Shown here: piece by piece, positions 31,026-39,080 of the stretch
Position numbering within the stretch: the stretch's first letter is position 1
Layout of the letters: the number at the start of each line of letters is the position of its first letter
Assembly: GCF_001580455.1 (NCBI RefSeq)
Contig: NZ_CP010951.1
Coordinates: 620,001-684,000 of the forward strand
Reading direction: 5' to 3'
DNA length: 64,000 bases
From: Ramlibacter tataouinensis
GTDB lineage: Bacteria > Pseudomonadota > Gammaproteobacteria > Burkholderiales > Burkholderiaceae_C
Notes under the pieces: model-generated
Databases searched by the model: none
What the model was told of the DNA's origin: nothing
What the model saw: only the letters and a program-made list of their open reading frames with translations
Program-made: the position numbers and the translations under genes

Positions 31026-32024
31026 TTATGGGCGCAGGGCCTGGAACCAGGCCTGCACTTCCTGGGGCAGCTTCCTCCCGGTCCGGTGCGCCCTCTCCAG
31101 CACCTGCCAGTAGTAGCGGTAGCTCGCCCTGTCCTCCAGTTTTCCCTCGAAGCTGATCGGCGCCCACTGGGCGGCCGCCGCGGCGACGAGGATTTTTGTC
31201 GCGGTTTCAATCTCGCCTTCGCCCGGTGCGAAGACCTCGACGATGGTGCGGATCTGGTCCGGGTGGATGCTCCACATCCGGGTGTACCCCAGCTCGCGCG
31301 AGGCGCGGCGGGCCGCGCCGGCGAAGGCCTCGCGGTTCCTGAACTCGGTCACCACCCCGTGCGAGGGCACCTTGCCGCTGGCATGGCAGGCCGACGCGAT
31401 CTCCAGCTTGGCGCGCACCACCAGCGGGTGCGTGAACTGGCCGTCGATGCCCATGCCCTCGGAGGGAATGGCCCCGCCGTGCGCGGACACGAAATCCATC
31501 AGCCCGAAGCTGAGCGACTGCACGCGTGGGTGGGCCGCGATGTCGAAGGCGCGATGCACCGCGCCCGGCGATTCGATCAGGGCTTGCACCGGCAGGTGGT
31601 GCGCGTCCACCGCGTCCAGCGCCGCGCAGGCACGCTCGATGTCCTGCACCGACTCCACCTTGGGCAGCATCACGTGGCACAGCTTGTGGCCCGCCTTGCC
31701 GGCGATGATGGCGATGTCCTGCTCGAAGGTGGCGTGGTCCACCGGATGCACGCGCACGGCCACGCGCTGCTTGTCGCTGGCCAGCGAGGCCAGCGCCACC
31801 ACCAGCGCCGCGTGCTCGGCTTCGCCGCCCACCGGCGCGCCGTCCTCGCAATCCAGCGTCACGTCGAAGACGCAGGCGCCGAACTCCTCGATCATCTCGG
31901 CCTGCAACTGCAGGCTCTTGCGCATCCGGGCCTCGACGCCGCTGTAGTGGTCGCACACGGGCAGCGCGATCGCGCCGCCCTGTGCGCCCATCAGGATGTC
32001 GCGGGGATGGGGCGCAGCCGCCAT
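31026..32024 (-). CDS. HpcH/HpaI aldolase / CitE-like acyl-CoA lyase
   Basis: A 332-residue TIM-barrel lyase of the citrate lyase beta/malyl-CoA lyase family. It has VFDVTLDCEDGAPVGG (metal-binding acid), VRVHPVD, MLPKVES, ALIESPGAVHRAFDIA (catalytic glutamate region), MDFVSAHGG and WSIHPDQI. CitD and CitF partners of true citrate lyase are absent nearby. A stand-alone malyl-CoA or related acyl-CoA lyase is therefore more likely. Its ATG shares one base with the mdh stop. Confidence 0.82.
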   Translation of the reverse strand: MAAAPHPRDILMGAQGGAIALPVCDHYSGVEARMRKSLQLQAEMIEEFGACVFDVTLDCEDGAPVGGEAEHAALVVALASLASDKQRVAVRVHPVDHATFEQDIAIIAGKAGHKLCHVMLPKVESVQDIERACAALDAVDAHHLPVQALIESPGAVHRAFDIAAHPRVQSLSFGLMDFVSAHGGAIPSEGMGIDGQFTHPLVVRAKLEIASACHASGKVPSHGVVTEFRNREAFAGAARRASRELGYTRMWSIHPDQIRTIVEVFAPGEGEIETATKILVAAAAAQWAPISFEGKLEDRASYRYYWQVLERAHRTGRKLPQEVQAWFQALRP

Positions 32025-33010
32025 CAAAGCAGGTGGGCGACGCCCGCTTGTTCGTCCGTCAGTTCCTTCAGGGTCTTGTTGATGCGTTCCTGGCTGAACT
32101 CGTCGATCGGCAGGCCCTTGATGATCTCGTACTTGCCGTTGGCGGTGGTGACGGGGAAGCCGAACATCACGTCCTTCGGGATGCCGTAGTCGCCGTTGGA
32201 CGGCACGCCCATGGTCACCCACTTGCCGTTGGTGCCCAGCGCCCAGTCGCGCATGTGGTCGATCGCGGCGTTGGCGGCCGACGCGGCCGAGGACAGGCCG
32301 CGCGCGTCGATGATGGCGGCGCCGCGCTTGCCCACGGTGGGCAGGAACACGTCGGCGTTCCAGACCTGGTCGTTGATCAGGTCCTTGACCGCCTTGCCGC
32401 CCACGGTGGCGAAACGGTAGTCGGCGTACATGGTGGGCGAGTGGTTGCCCCACACCACCATCTTCTCGATGTCGCCGACCCGGGTGCCGGTCTTGGCCGC
32501 GACCTGCGACAGCGCGCGGTTGTGGTCCAGGCGCAGCATGGCGGTGAAGTTCTCGCGCGGCAGGCTGGGCGCGCTCTTCATCGCGATGTAGGCGTTGGTG
32601 TTGGCGGGATTGCCGACCACCAGCACCTTGACGTTGCGCGAGGCCGCCTTGTCCAGGGCCTTGCCCTGGGCGGTGAAGATCTGGGCGTTGGCGGCCAGCA
32701 GGTCGGCACGCTCCATGCCGGGGCCGCGCGGGCGGGCACCCACCAGCAGCGCGTAGTCGGTGTCCTTGAAGCCGGTGTTCGGGTCACCGTGCGCTTCCAT
32801 GCCGACCAGCAGCGGGAAGGCGCAGTCTTCCAGCTCCATCATCACGCCCTTGAGCGCCTTCTGGGCTTTCTCATCGGGAATTTCCAGCAGCTGCAGGATC
32901 ACCGGCTGGTCCTTGCCCAGCATCTCGCCCGACGCAATGCGGAACAGGAGGGCGTAACCGATTTGACCCGCGGCGCCAGTAACAGCAACGCGGACGGGCT
33001 TCTTGCTCAT
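32024..33010 (-). CDS. mdh: Malate dehydrogenase
   Basis: A 328-residue NAD-dependent malate dehydrogenase of the group found in Burkholderiales. The coenzyme motif is VAVTGAAGQIGYALL, the substrate arginines lie in LVGARPRGPGMER, and the active-site pair is in LDHNRALSQ and VWGNHSP. GGAG precedes the ATG. It is first in mdh-citE-like-secreted protein-acnB and divergent from the GntR gene. The shared region holds its promoter and the palindromic operator. Confidence 0.96.
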   Translation of the reverse strand: MSKKPVRVAVTGAAGQIGYALLFRIASGEMLGKDQPVILQLLEIPDEKAQKALKGVMMELEDCAFPLLVGMEAHGDPNTGFKDTDYALLVGARPRGPGMERADLLAANAQIFTAQGKALDKAASRNVKVLVVGNPANTNAYIAMKSAPSLPRENFTAMLRLDHNRALSQVAAKTGTRVGDIEKMVVWGNHSPTMYADYRFATVGGKAVKDLINDQVWNADVFLPTVGKRGAAIIDARGLSSAASAANAAIDHMRDWALGTNGKWVTMGVPSNGDYGIPKDVMFGFPVTTANGKYEIIKGLPIDEFSQERINKTLKELTDEQAGVAHLL

Positions 33011-33104
33011 GGGGAATCTCCGAAAGGAAGTTGGCGAAAGGTTCGGCTGGGCGACGCGCGCGCCGGGCGCCATGCGCTGCCCATGCGGTGCCGGACAGCG
33101 CGGA

Positions 33105-33134
33105 AGTGTACCCGCGAAAACCCTAGGCAGTCAA
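33105..33134 (-). promoter_or_regulatory. Predicted sigma-70 promoter of mdh
   Basis: On the minus strand: -35 TTGACT (33134-33129), 18-base spacer, -10 TACACT (33110-33105). The palindromic operator lies 12 bases upstream of the -35. Confidence 0.6.
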
Positions 33135-33135
33135 T

Positions 33136-33163
33136 TTGTCTTATGTCTTATATAAGATATGAT
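33136..33163 (+). promoter_or_regulatory. Predicted promoter of the GntR regulator gene
   Basis: TTGTCT (33136-33141), 16-base spacer, TATGAT (33158-33163). The operator palindrome fills the spacer, which predicts autorepression. The -10 covers the upstream ATG at 33159 and favours the ATG at 33186 as start. Confidence 0.55.
33146..33157. promoter_or_regulatory. Palindromic operator TCTTATATAAGA, copy 2
   Basis: A perfect 12-bp palindrome in the mdh/gntR divergent region, identical to 12252-12263. Bases just to its left (GTCTTAT) repeat its left half and could be a second half-site. It is probably the binding site of the adjacent GntR regulator. Confidence 0.72.
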
Positions 33164-33185
33164 TGACGAGGTTACGCGATCTCCC

Positions 33186-33959
33186 ATGCCCCCGAATCCT
33201 TCCGCCGCCGACGCCGCGCCCGAGATGCAGGCCACGCCTGCGTTCAGCCCCTTGTACCAGCAGATCAAGGGCCTGATCCTGCAGAGCCTGCAGTCGGGCG
33301 AATGGAAGCCGGGCGAAGCCATTCCGAGCGAGATGGACCTGGCCGCGCGCTTTCGCGTGAGCCAGGGCACCGTGCGCAAGGCGATCGACGAACTCGCCGC
33401 CGAGAACCTGGTGATGCGCCGGCAGGGCAAGGGCACCTTCGTCGCGACGCATGCCGAGCAGCATGTGCAGTACCGCTTCCTCAAGCTCGTGCCCGACGCC
33501 GGCGACCTCGACAGCGAGGGGCCGGCGCAGCGCACGGTGCTCGAATGCAGGCGGGTGCGCGCGCCGGCCGAAGTCGCGCGGGCGCTGGCGCTGCGCACCG
33601 GTGACGCGGTGGTGCAGGCGCGCCGCGTGCTCGCTTTCGGCGGCGTGCCCACCATCGTGGAAGACCTCTGGCTGCCGGGCAACGCCTTCAAGGGCCTGTC
33701 GGCCGAACAGATGGCTGACTTCCAGGGGCCGACCTACGCCATGTTCGAACTCGAGTTCGGCATCCGGATGGTGCGCGCCCAGGAAAAGATCCGGGCCGTG
33801 GCAGCCGACGCGCAGCAGGCGCAACTGCTGAAGGTCGCGCCGGGCACGCCCTTGCTGAGCGTGGAGCGCGTGGCCTACACGTACAACGACACACCGATGG
33901 AACTGCGCCGGGGCCTGTACCGCACCGACACGCACCACTACCGCAACGAGCTGAGCTAG
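33186..33959 (+). CDS. GntR-family regulator with UTRA domain
   Basis: A 257-residue HutC-subfamily repressor. The winged helix-turn-helix (about 22-92) has PGEAIPSEMDLAARFRVSQG, TVRKAIDELAAENL and RRQGKGTFV. The UTRA effector domain spans about 110-250. ATG 33186 is chosen because the ATG at 33159 lies inside the predicted -10 and touches the operator. Divergence from mdh and nearness to sdhCDAB-gltA suggest control of central carbon metabolism. The effector is unknown. Regulators in this position have been proposed to control TCA-cycle genes in related bacteria, but that is recollection. Confidence 0.88.
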   Translation: MPPNPSAADAAPEMQATPAFSPLYQQIKGLILQSLQSGEWKPGEAIPSEMDLAARFRVSQGTVRKAIDELAAENLVMRRQGKGTFVATHAEQHVQYRFLKLVPDAGDLDSEGPAQRTVLECRRVRAPAEVARALALRTGDAVVQARRVLAFGGVPTIVEDLWLPGNAFKGLSAEQMADFQGPTYAMFELEFGIRMVRAQEKIRAVAADAQQAQLLKVAPGTPLLSVERVAYTYNDTPMELRRGLYRTDTHHYRNELS

Positions 33960-33965
33960 GCTGCC

Positions 33966-34895
33966 TCAGGGCTGGACGGGGCCGAGCCTGAAACGCTCGG
34001 GCAGCAGCACGTCCACGACGCCGTAACGCCCCGGCGATTCGAACCAGGTGGACGGATATTCCTGGGCCGGGTCGGTGCGCAGGGTGCCGGCCACCACGTC
34101 CCGCACCACGCGCCGGAGCTGCGCTTCCCCGTCCGGCCCGGTGAAGCGGGAGGGGTTCTCCTTCGCCAGCCGCGCCACCAGGTCCTGGACCAGGCGCTCC
34201 TTGTGCCGGCCCATGTGTGCCAGCATCTCGGCCGCATCGAAGCTGCCGACCAGCAGGCTGACGCCGCCCAGGCTCAGCTCAGCGGGCTGGACGGCACCGC
34301 CATGGCCCTGCCCCACCCTGATGGTCTGCGGGCCATCGAGCAGGACGAAGGTGCGCGCCGCCATGTCCTCGGAGCGCTCCGAGGAAGCCGACCGGAACAG
34401 TTCAGGGTTTTGCTCCAGCAGCGCGGTCTTGCGCGCATGCAGCTCGCGGCGCTGCGCTTCGGTGCCCGCCTTCGCGGTAAACGATTGCCGGACCGCGGCA
34501 AGCTCGGCGCGCGGATCGGCCTTCTTCGGCTTGAGCGAGGCGAACACGCCGATGGCCGCCGCGGCGATGACCGGCAGCAGCCACCACCACAGGCCCATGC
34601 CGGATCTGCCCCCGGGGGCGGCGCGGGCCGCGGCCGCCCGCCGGATGGCAACGGGCGCGGCCCGCGCCGGGAACGGCTCGGCCTGCGCCGTCTGCAGTTG
34701 CCGGTCGTACTCGGCGCGCCTGCCGGCATCGGACAGGACATCGTAGGCCGCGGCGATGGCGGCGGCGCGGGCGCCGGTGGCCGCGTCACCCGGATTCTTG
34801 TCCGGGTGGAAGCGCTGCATCAGACTGCGGTAGGCCGCTCGTATGACTTCGGGGCTGGCCCCGTGGCTGACTTCAAGCAGGTCGTAGTGGTTCAC
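33966..34895 (-). CDS. Membrane-anchored J-domain protein
   Basis: A 309-residue protein starting directly with a J domain (1-65): HYDLLEVSHGASPEVIRAAY, then the HPD motif in RFHPDKNPGD. A proline/alanine/arginine linker follows, then one transmembrane segment (about 110-128, GLWWWLLPVIAAAAIGVF), then a 180-residue C-terminal domain of no family I recognise. The J domain should recruit DnaK to whatever the C-terminal part binds. The start is a GTG. It is third in a minus-strand trio with a lipoprotein and a degenerate J-like protein. Confidence 0.75.
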   Translation of the reverse strand: MNHYDLLEVSHGASPEVIRAAYRSLMQRFHPDKNPGDAATGARAAAIAAAYDVLSDAGRRAEYDRQLQTAQAEPFPARAAPVAIRRAAAARAAPGGRSGMGLWWWLLPVIAAAAIGVFASLKPKKADPRAELAAVRQSFTAKAGTEAQRRELHARKTALLEQNPELFRSASSERSEDMAARTFVLLDGPQTIRVGQGHGGAVQPAELSLGGVSLLVGSFDAAEMLAHMGRHKERLVQDLVARLAKENPSRFTGPDGEAQLRRVVRDVVAGTLRTDPAQEYPSTWFESPGRYGVVDVLLPERFRLGPVQP

Positions 34896-34909
34896 TGCGG
34901 ATCGCCGCC

Positions 34910-35284
34910 CTATTCCAGCCGCTCGAAACGGGTGACTGAACCGTCCCGCTCGCGCAATTCGAAGCGATTCTTGCCTGCCGAGACGATGGCGTTCACATCG
35001 CGCTCGAGGCGGCCGTCGATCTTGATGTTCCAGACCATGCGCTGGCCCTCGAGCTGCCAGAGGCCGTACTGCATGACCTGGCTGTCGGCGCTGCGGATCT
35101 CCCATTCGCCGTTCCCGTGCATGTGCAGGGGCGCGGTGGCCAGGCGCGAACTCTTCCACTTGCCGACGAACTGCTCGGCGCGCGGCTCCGAACCGGAACA
35201 GCCGGTCGCCAGCGCGACAAGGGCCGCGGCAGCGAGGGCCACGATCGCCGACGGTAACGGGCGCCGGGCTGCCTCGGGCCTCAC
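34910..35284 (-). CDS. Small lipoprotein of the J-domain trio
   Basis: A 124-residue protein with a lipoprotein signal (LVALATGC, acylated cysteine about residue 29). A small beta-rich domain follows: FVGKWKSSRLATAPLHMHGNG, then YGLWQLEGQRMVWNIKIDGR. This resembles short lipocalin-like or META-type folds, but I cannot assign a family. The GTG start overlaps the upstream stop as GTGA, so it is translationally coupled to the J-like gene. Confidence 0.68.
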   Translation of the reverse strand: MRPEAARRPLPSAIVALAAAALVALATGCSGSEPRAEQFVGKWKSSRLATAPLHMHGNGEWEIRSADSQVMQYGLWQLEGQRMVWNIKIDGRLERDVNAIVSAGKNRFELRERDGSVTRFERLE

Positions 35285-36213
35285 TGGCGCAGCTCCTGGC
35301 GCCAGCGTTCCCGCTCGCGTTCGGCCCGCAACAGCTCGGCCTCCTGCTGCATCCGCTCCCGTTCTTCCTTCGCCATCTTTTCGTTCCGCTCGCGCTGAGC
35401 TTCGCGCTGTGCCTCGTAGCGGGCTCTCTCCTCGTCGTGTCTCAGCTGGCGTGAAACCTCGTCGGCACGGCGGCGGGCATCCTGCTCGAACTGCCGCTCC
35501 TGCCGCTCCTGCTTGTCCTGGTTGAGATCCTGCTGCCGTTCCTGGTTGCTGCGCCGGCGGCGCTCCGCCTCCAGCAATTCAAGCTCCGCCATGTTGGCCG
35601 GACGCACGCCGTGCGTCTGGTAGTACTCCTGGAGCGCGGCTTTCTCGGCCGCCTGGCTTTCCTGGGCCACGCGGCGCGCTGCCGGATCGCCCACGGTGCA
35701 GCGGGTGAGCATGAACGCGCCCATCCCGACCAACACCAGCAGTCCGAGGGCGCTGGCAAGCCGGCGCAGCATCTTGACCGCACCCGACGCGATCGGGGCG
35801 GCCATGCCGCCGGAGCGCCCGGCCGGCAGGTCGAGGCCGGCGCGCACCAGCATGGCGTCGGCGCGCAGGGCCAGGGCGTCGGCCCGCATCGACAGCGCAT
35901 CGGCGCGGACCCCGGCACTGCCGGCGGCGTCGGGCTTCGGTTCCAGCGGCGCCAGCGTCAATCCCGCGGCAGCAGCCGGGGCTGCCGACGAGGCGGTCAG
36001 CTTGGCGTCATAGCCGACCCGGGTGACGGGATCGGACAGCGTGCTCAGCGCCACCCTGAGCAGCTGGGCCTGGTCCTTGTAGTCCTGGAGATTCATGCCC
36101 GCGCAGGCCGCTTCCAATTCGGCCACCCGCTGGCGGTAGGCCGATTGCAGTTCGGCCACGCTCGCGGTCTGCGCAACACCCAGCAGTTCGTAAAGCGTCC
36201 GTCTTCCACCCAT
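35281..36213 (-). CDS. Degenerate J-like membrane protein with charged coiled coil
   Basis: A 310-residue protein. Residues 5-70 resemble a J domain (TLYELLGVAQTASVAELQSAY, then VALSTLSDPVTRVGYDAKL) but lack the HPD motif needed to stimulate DnaK. An alanine-rich region, a zinc-ribbon-free linker and a transmembrane segment (about 155-173) follow. The C-terminus is a long highly charged Glu/Arg/Gln coiled coil (about 205-310). AGGAG lies before the ATG. It is first in the trio. I infer that it is a structural or competitive partner of the intact J protein. Confidence 0.68.
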   Translation of the reverse strand: MGGRRTLYELLGVAQTASVAELQSAYRQRVAELEAACAGMNLQDYKDQAQLLRVALSTLSDPVTRVGYDAKLTASSAAPAAAAGLTLAPLEPKPDAAGSAGVRADALSMRADALALRADAMLVRAGLDLPAGRSGGMAAPIASGAVKMLRRLASALGLLVLVGMGAFMLTRCTVGDPAARRVAQESQAAEKAALQEYYQTHGVRPANMAELELLEAERRRRSNQERQQDLNQDKQERQERQFEQDARRRADEVSRQLRHDEERARYEAQREAQRERNEKMAKEERERMQQEAELLRAERERERWRQELRQ

Positions 36214-36317
36214 GCCCCGGCTCCTGCCTCGTACTCTTTCGATTACTGTATCAAACCCCACGCCGCGATCCGGGCGGCCCCCTCGTCGCGGGGGGCTCGA
36301 CCAAAACTGAAACCCCC

Positions 36318-36345
36318 GTGTCAGCTTGTTGCGTTGCAATAGAAT
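36318..36345 (+). promoter_or_regulatory. Possible sdhC promoter
   Basis: TAGAAT (36340-36345) lies about 54 bases before sdhC; the best -35 at the right distance, GTGTCA (36318-36323), is poor. The TCTTATATAAGA operator is not present here. Confidence 0.35.
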
Positions 36346-36398
36346 TTTGGGTTGTCCGCAAAGACCATCCAAAGCTTCCCCACGAAAGAAACGACGCC

Positions 36399-36833
36399 AT
36401 GACCGAGCTCGCCAAGCCGCGGCCTGAATTCCGGAACATCAATGCCTTCAGTGATCTCCCCAGCTATCGCCTGCCGGCGGCGGGCTGGGTGTCGATCCTG
36501 CACCGCGTCAGCGGCGTGCTGATGTTCCTGCTGCTGCCCTTCATCATCTGGTTGTTCGATACCTCGGTCTCTTCCGAGATTTCCTTCGCGAAGTTCAAAG
36601 CCGCTTTCAACACCGGGTTGTGGTTCGTGCCGGGCGTGCTGGTCAAACTGGTCGCGCTCGCGCTGATCTGGGCCTACCTGCACCACTTCATCGCCGGCCT
36701 GCGCCACCTGTGGATGGACGTGAGCCACCGCGCCGTGAGCAAGGGCTTCGGCACCAAGTCCGCCACCATCACCCTCGCAGCCAGCCTGCTGCTCACCGTG
36801 CTGCTCGGCGCCAAGCTGTTCGGCCTGTACTGA
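36399..36833 (+). CDS. sdhC: Succinate dehydrogenase cytochrome b556 subunit
   Basis: A 144-residue membrane anchor subunit of complex II with three transmembrane helices. The quinone-site segment SILHRVSGVLMF and HHFIAGLRHLWMD, which carries a probable heme b ligand histidine, are typical. The internal ATG at 36399 is chosen over an upstream non-family extension. It is first in sdhCDAB-sdhE-gltA. Confidence 0.94.
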   Translation: MTELAKPRPEFRNINAFSDLPSYRLPAAGWVSILHRVSGVLMFLLLPFIIWLFDTSVSSEISFAKFKAAFNTGLWFVPGVLVKLVALALIWAYLHHFIAGLRHLWMDVSHRAVSKGFGTKSATITLAASLLLTVLLGAKLFGLY

Positions 36834-36852
36834 CAAGAACCGGAGAAAAAAC

Positions 36853-37218
36853 ATGGCAGTGACCTACGGCTCCCGGCGCACCGTCGTCGGCGCCCACTAC
36901 GGTGTGCGCGACTGGCTCGCGCAGCGCGTGACCGCCGCCTTGATGGCGATCTTCACCCTGGTCGTGCTGGCGCGGCTGCTGCTCACCAGCGGCCCCATCG
37001 GCTACGACAAGTGGGCCGGCCTGTTCGCCGGCCAGGGCATGAAGATGCTCACTTTCGCCACCATCGTGGGCCTGCTCTATCACGTGTGGGTTGGCATGCG
37101 CGACGTCTGGATGGACTACGTCAAGCCCGTCGGCGTGCGCCTCGTCCTCCAGATCGTGACCATCATCTACCTCCTGGGCTGCGCCGGTTGGGCGGTGCAA
37201 GTGCTGTGGAGGGTCTAA
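36853..37218 (+). CDS. sdhD: Succinate dehydrogenase membrane anchor subunit
   Basis: A 121-residue protein with three transmembrane helices. GAHYGVRDWLAQRVTA is the N-terminal quinone-site region, and YHVWVGMRDVWMDY carries the second heme ligand histidine. GGAG lies before the ATG. It starts 19 bases after sdhC and ends 3 bases before sdhA. Confidence 0.94.
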   Translation: MAVTYGSRRTVVGAHYGVRDWLAQRVTAALMAIFTLVVLARLLLTSGPIGYDKWAGLFAGQGMKMLTFATIVGLLYHVWVGMRDVWMDYVKPVGVRLVLQIVTIIYLLGCAGWAVQVLWRV

Positions 37219-37221
37219 AGA

Positions 37222-39030
37222 ATGTCTTACACGAATAGCAACATCACCCGTCGCAAGTTCGACGTCGTCATCGTGGGCGCCGGCGGCTCCGGCATGCGCG
37301 CTTCGCTGCAACTGGCCCGCGCGGGGCTGAACGTGGCGGTGCTCTCCAAGGTCTTTCCCACCCGTTCGCACACCGTGGCGGCCCAGGGCGGCATCGGCGC
37401 CTCGCTGGGCAACATGTCCGAGGACAACTGGCACTACCACTTCTACGACACGGTCAAGGGCTCCGACTGGCTCGGCGACCAGGACGCGATCGAGTTCATG
37501 TGCCGCGAAGCGCCCAGGGTCGTGTACGACCTGGAGCACATGGGGATGCCGTTCGACCGCAACCCCGACGGCACGATCTACCAGCGCCCCTTCGGCGGCC
37601 ACACCGCCAACTACGGCGAGAAGCCGGTGCAGCGCGCCTGCGCGGCGGCCGACCGCACCGGCCACGCCATGCTGCATACGCTGTACCAGCAGAACGTCCG
37701 GGCCAAGACCAGCTTCTTCGTCGAGTGGATGGCGCTGGACCTGATCCGCGACGCCGAGGGCGACGTGGTCGGCGTCACCGCGCTGGAGATGGAAACCGGC
37801 GACCTGTACATCCTGGAAGCCAAGACCGTGCTGCTGGCCACCGGCGGCGCCGGCCGCATCTTCGCGGCCTCGACCAATGCCTTCATCAACACCGGCGACG
37901 GCCTGGGCATGGCGGCGCGCGCGGGCATCCCGCTGGAAGACATGGAGTTCTGGCAGTTCCACCCCACCGGCGTGGCCGGCGCGGGCGTGCTGCTGACCGA
38001 AGGCTGCCGCGGCGAAGGCGCGATCCTGCTCAATAGCAACGGCGAGCGCTTCATGGAGCGCTATGCGCCCACGCTGAAGGACCTGGCGCCGCGCGACTTC
38101 GTCTCGCGCTCCATGGACCAGGAGATCAAGGAAGGCCGTGGCTGCGGTCCCAACAAGGACTACGTGCTGCTCAAGCTCGACCACCTGGGCGCCGACACCA
38201 TCCACAAGCGCTTGCCCTCGGTGTACGAGATCGGCGTGAACTTCGCCAACGTGGACATCACCAAGGAACCGATCCCGGTGGTGCCCACCATCCACTACCA
38301 GATGGGCGGCGTGCCGACCAACATCAACGGCCAGGTCGTGATCCAGAACGGCAACGTGCACAACCAGGTCGTCAACGGCCTGTACGCCGTCGGCGAATGC
38401 TCTTGCGTCAGTGTGCACGGCGCCAACCGCCTGGGCACCAACTCGCTGCTGGACCTGCTGGTGTTCGGCCGCGCCGCGGGCAATCACATCGTCGAATTCG
38501 CGAGCAGGACCAAGTCGCACAAGCCGGTGCCGGCCGACGCGGCCGAGCGCACGCTCGCGCGCCTCAACCGCCTGGAGAACGCCGGCAGCGGCGAATACGC
38601 GCAGGACGTGGCCAACGACATCCGCGCCAGCATGCAGAAGCACGCCGGCGTGTTCCGCACGCAGGCCAGCATGAACGAAGGTGTGACCAAGATCAATGCG
38701 ATCCGCGAGCGCGTCGGTAGCATTGCGCTGCAGGACAAGTCCCGCGTGTTCAACACCGCCCGCATCGAGGCGCTCGAGGTCGAGAACCTGATCGAATGCG
38801 CGCAGGCGACCATGACCTCGGCAGCGGCCCGCAAGGAGTGCCGTGGCGCGCACACCGTGAGCGACTACGAGCGGCCGGCGGACGATCCGGTGGCACCGCT
38901 CGGCCGCGACGACGCCAATTGGATGAAACACACGCTCTGGTACAGCGAGGGCAACCGCCTGTCGTACAAACCGGTGCAGCTCAAGCCGCTGTCCGTGGAG
39001 TCCGTGCCGCCCAAGGTCCGTACGTTCTAG
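37222..39030 (+). CDS. sdhA: Succinate dehydrogenase flavoprotein subunit
   Basis: A 602-residue catalytic subunit oxidising succinate to fumarate. It has the dinucleotide motif VIVGAGGSGMRA, the covalent FAD histidine in TRSHTVAAQGGIGASLGN, the substrate histidine in FHPTGVAGAG and the loop TEGCRGEGAIL. It ends in a normal C-terminus, VESVPPKVRTF. All signature residues are present. Confidence 0.97.
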   Translation: MSYTNSNITRRKFDVVIVGAGGSGMRASLQLARAGLNVAVLSKVFPTRSHTVAAQGGIGASLGNMSEDNWHYHFYDTVKGSDWLGDQDAIEFMCREAPRVVYDLEHMGMPFDRNPDGTIYQRPFGGHTANYGEKPVQRACAAADRTGHAMLHTLYQQNVRAKTSFFVEWMALDLIRDAEGDVVGVTALEMETGDLYILEAKTVLLATGGAGRIFAASTNAFINTGDGLGMAARAGIPLEDMEFWQFHPTGVAGAGVLLTEGCRGEGAILLNSNGERFMERYAPTLKDLAPRDFVSRSMDQEIKEGRGCGPNKDYVLLKLDHLGADTIHKRLPSVYEIGVNFANVDITKEPIPVVPTIHYQMGGVPTNINGQVVIQNGNVHNQVVNGLYAVGECSCVSVHGANRLGTNSLLDLLVFGRAAGNHIVEFASRTKSHKPVPADAAERTLARLNRLENAGSGEYAQDVANDIRASMQKHAGVFRTQASMNEGVTKINAIRERVGSIALQDKSRVFNTARIEALEVENLIECAQATMTSAAARKECRGAHTVSDYERPADDPVAPLGRDDANWMKHTLWYSEGNRLSYKPVQLKPLSVESVPPKVRTF

Positions 39031-39080
39031 TACGTACTTCCGCATTGCCGCGATAGCGCCTAGATTCAAAGCACAAGACC

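Noticed and set aside
33159..33161. Upstream ATG for the GntR regulator
   Set aside because: It lies within the predicted -10 and next to the operator; ATG 33186 leaves a sensible short leader.
36793..39069. Long minus-strand frame opposite sdhD and sdhA
   Set aside because: The plus strand encodes conserved complex II subunits; the minus frame is low-complexity shadow.
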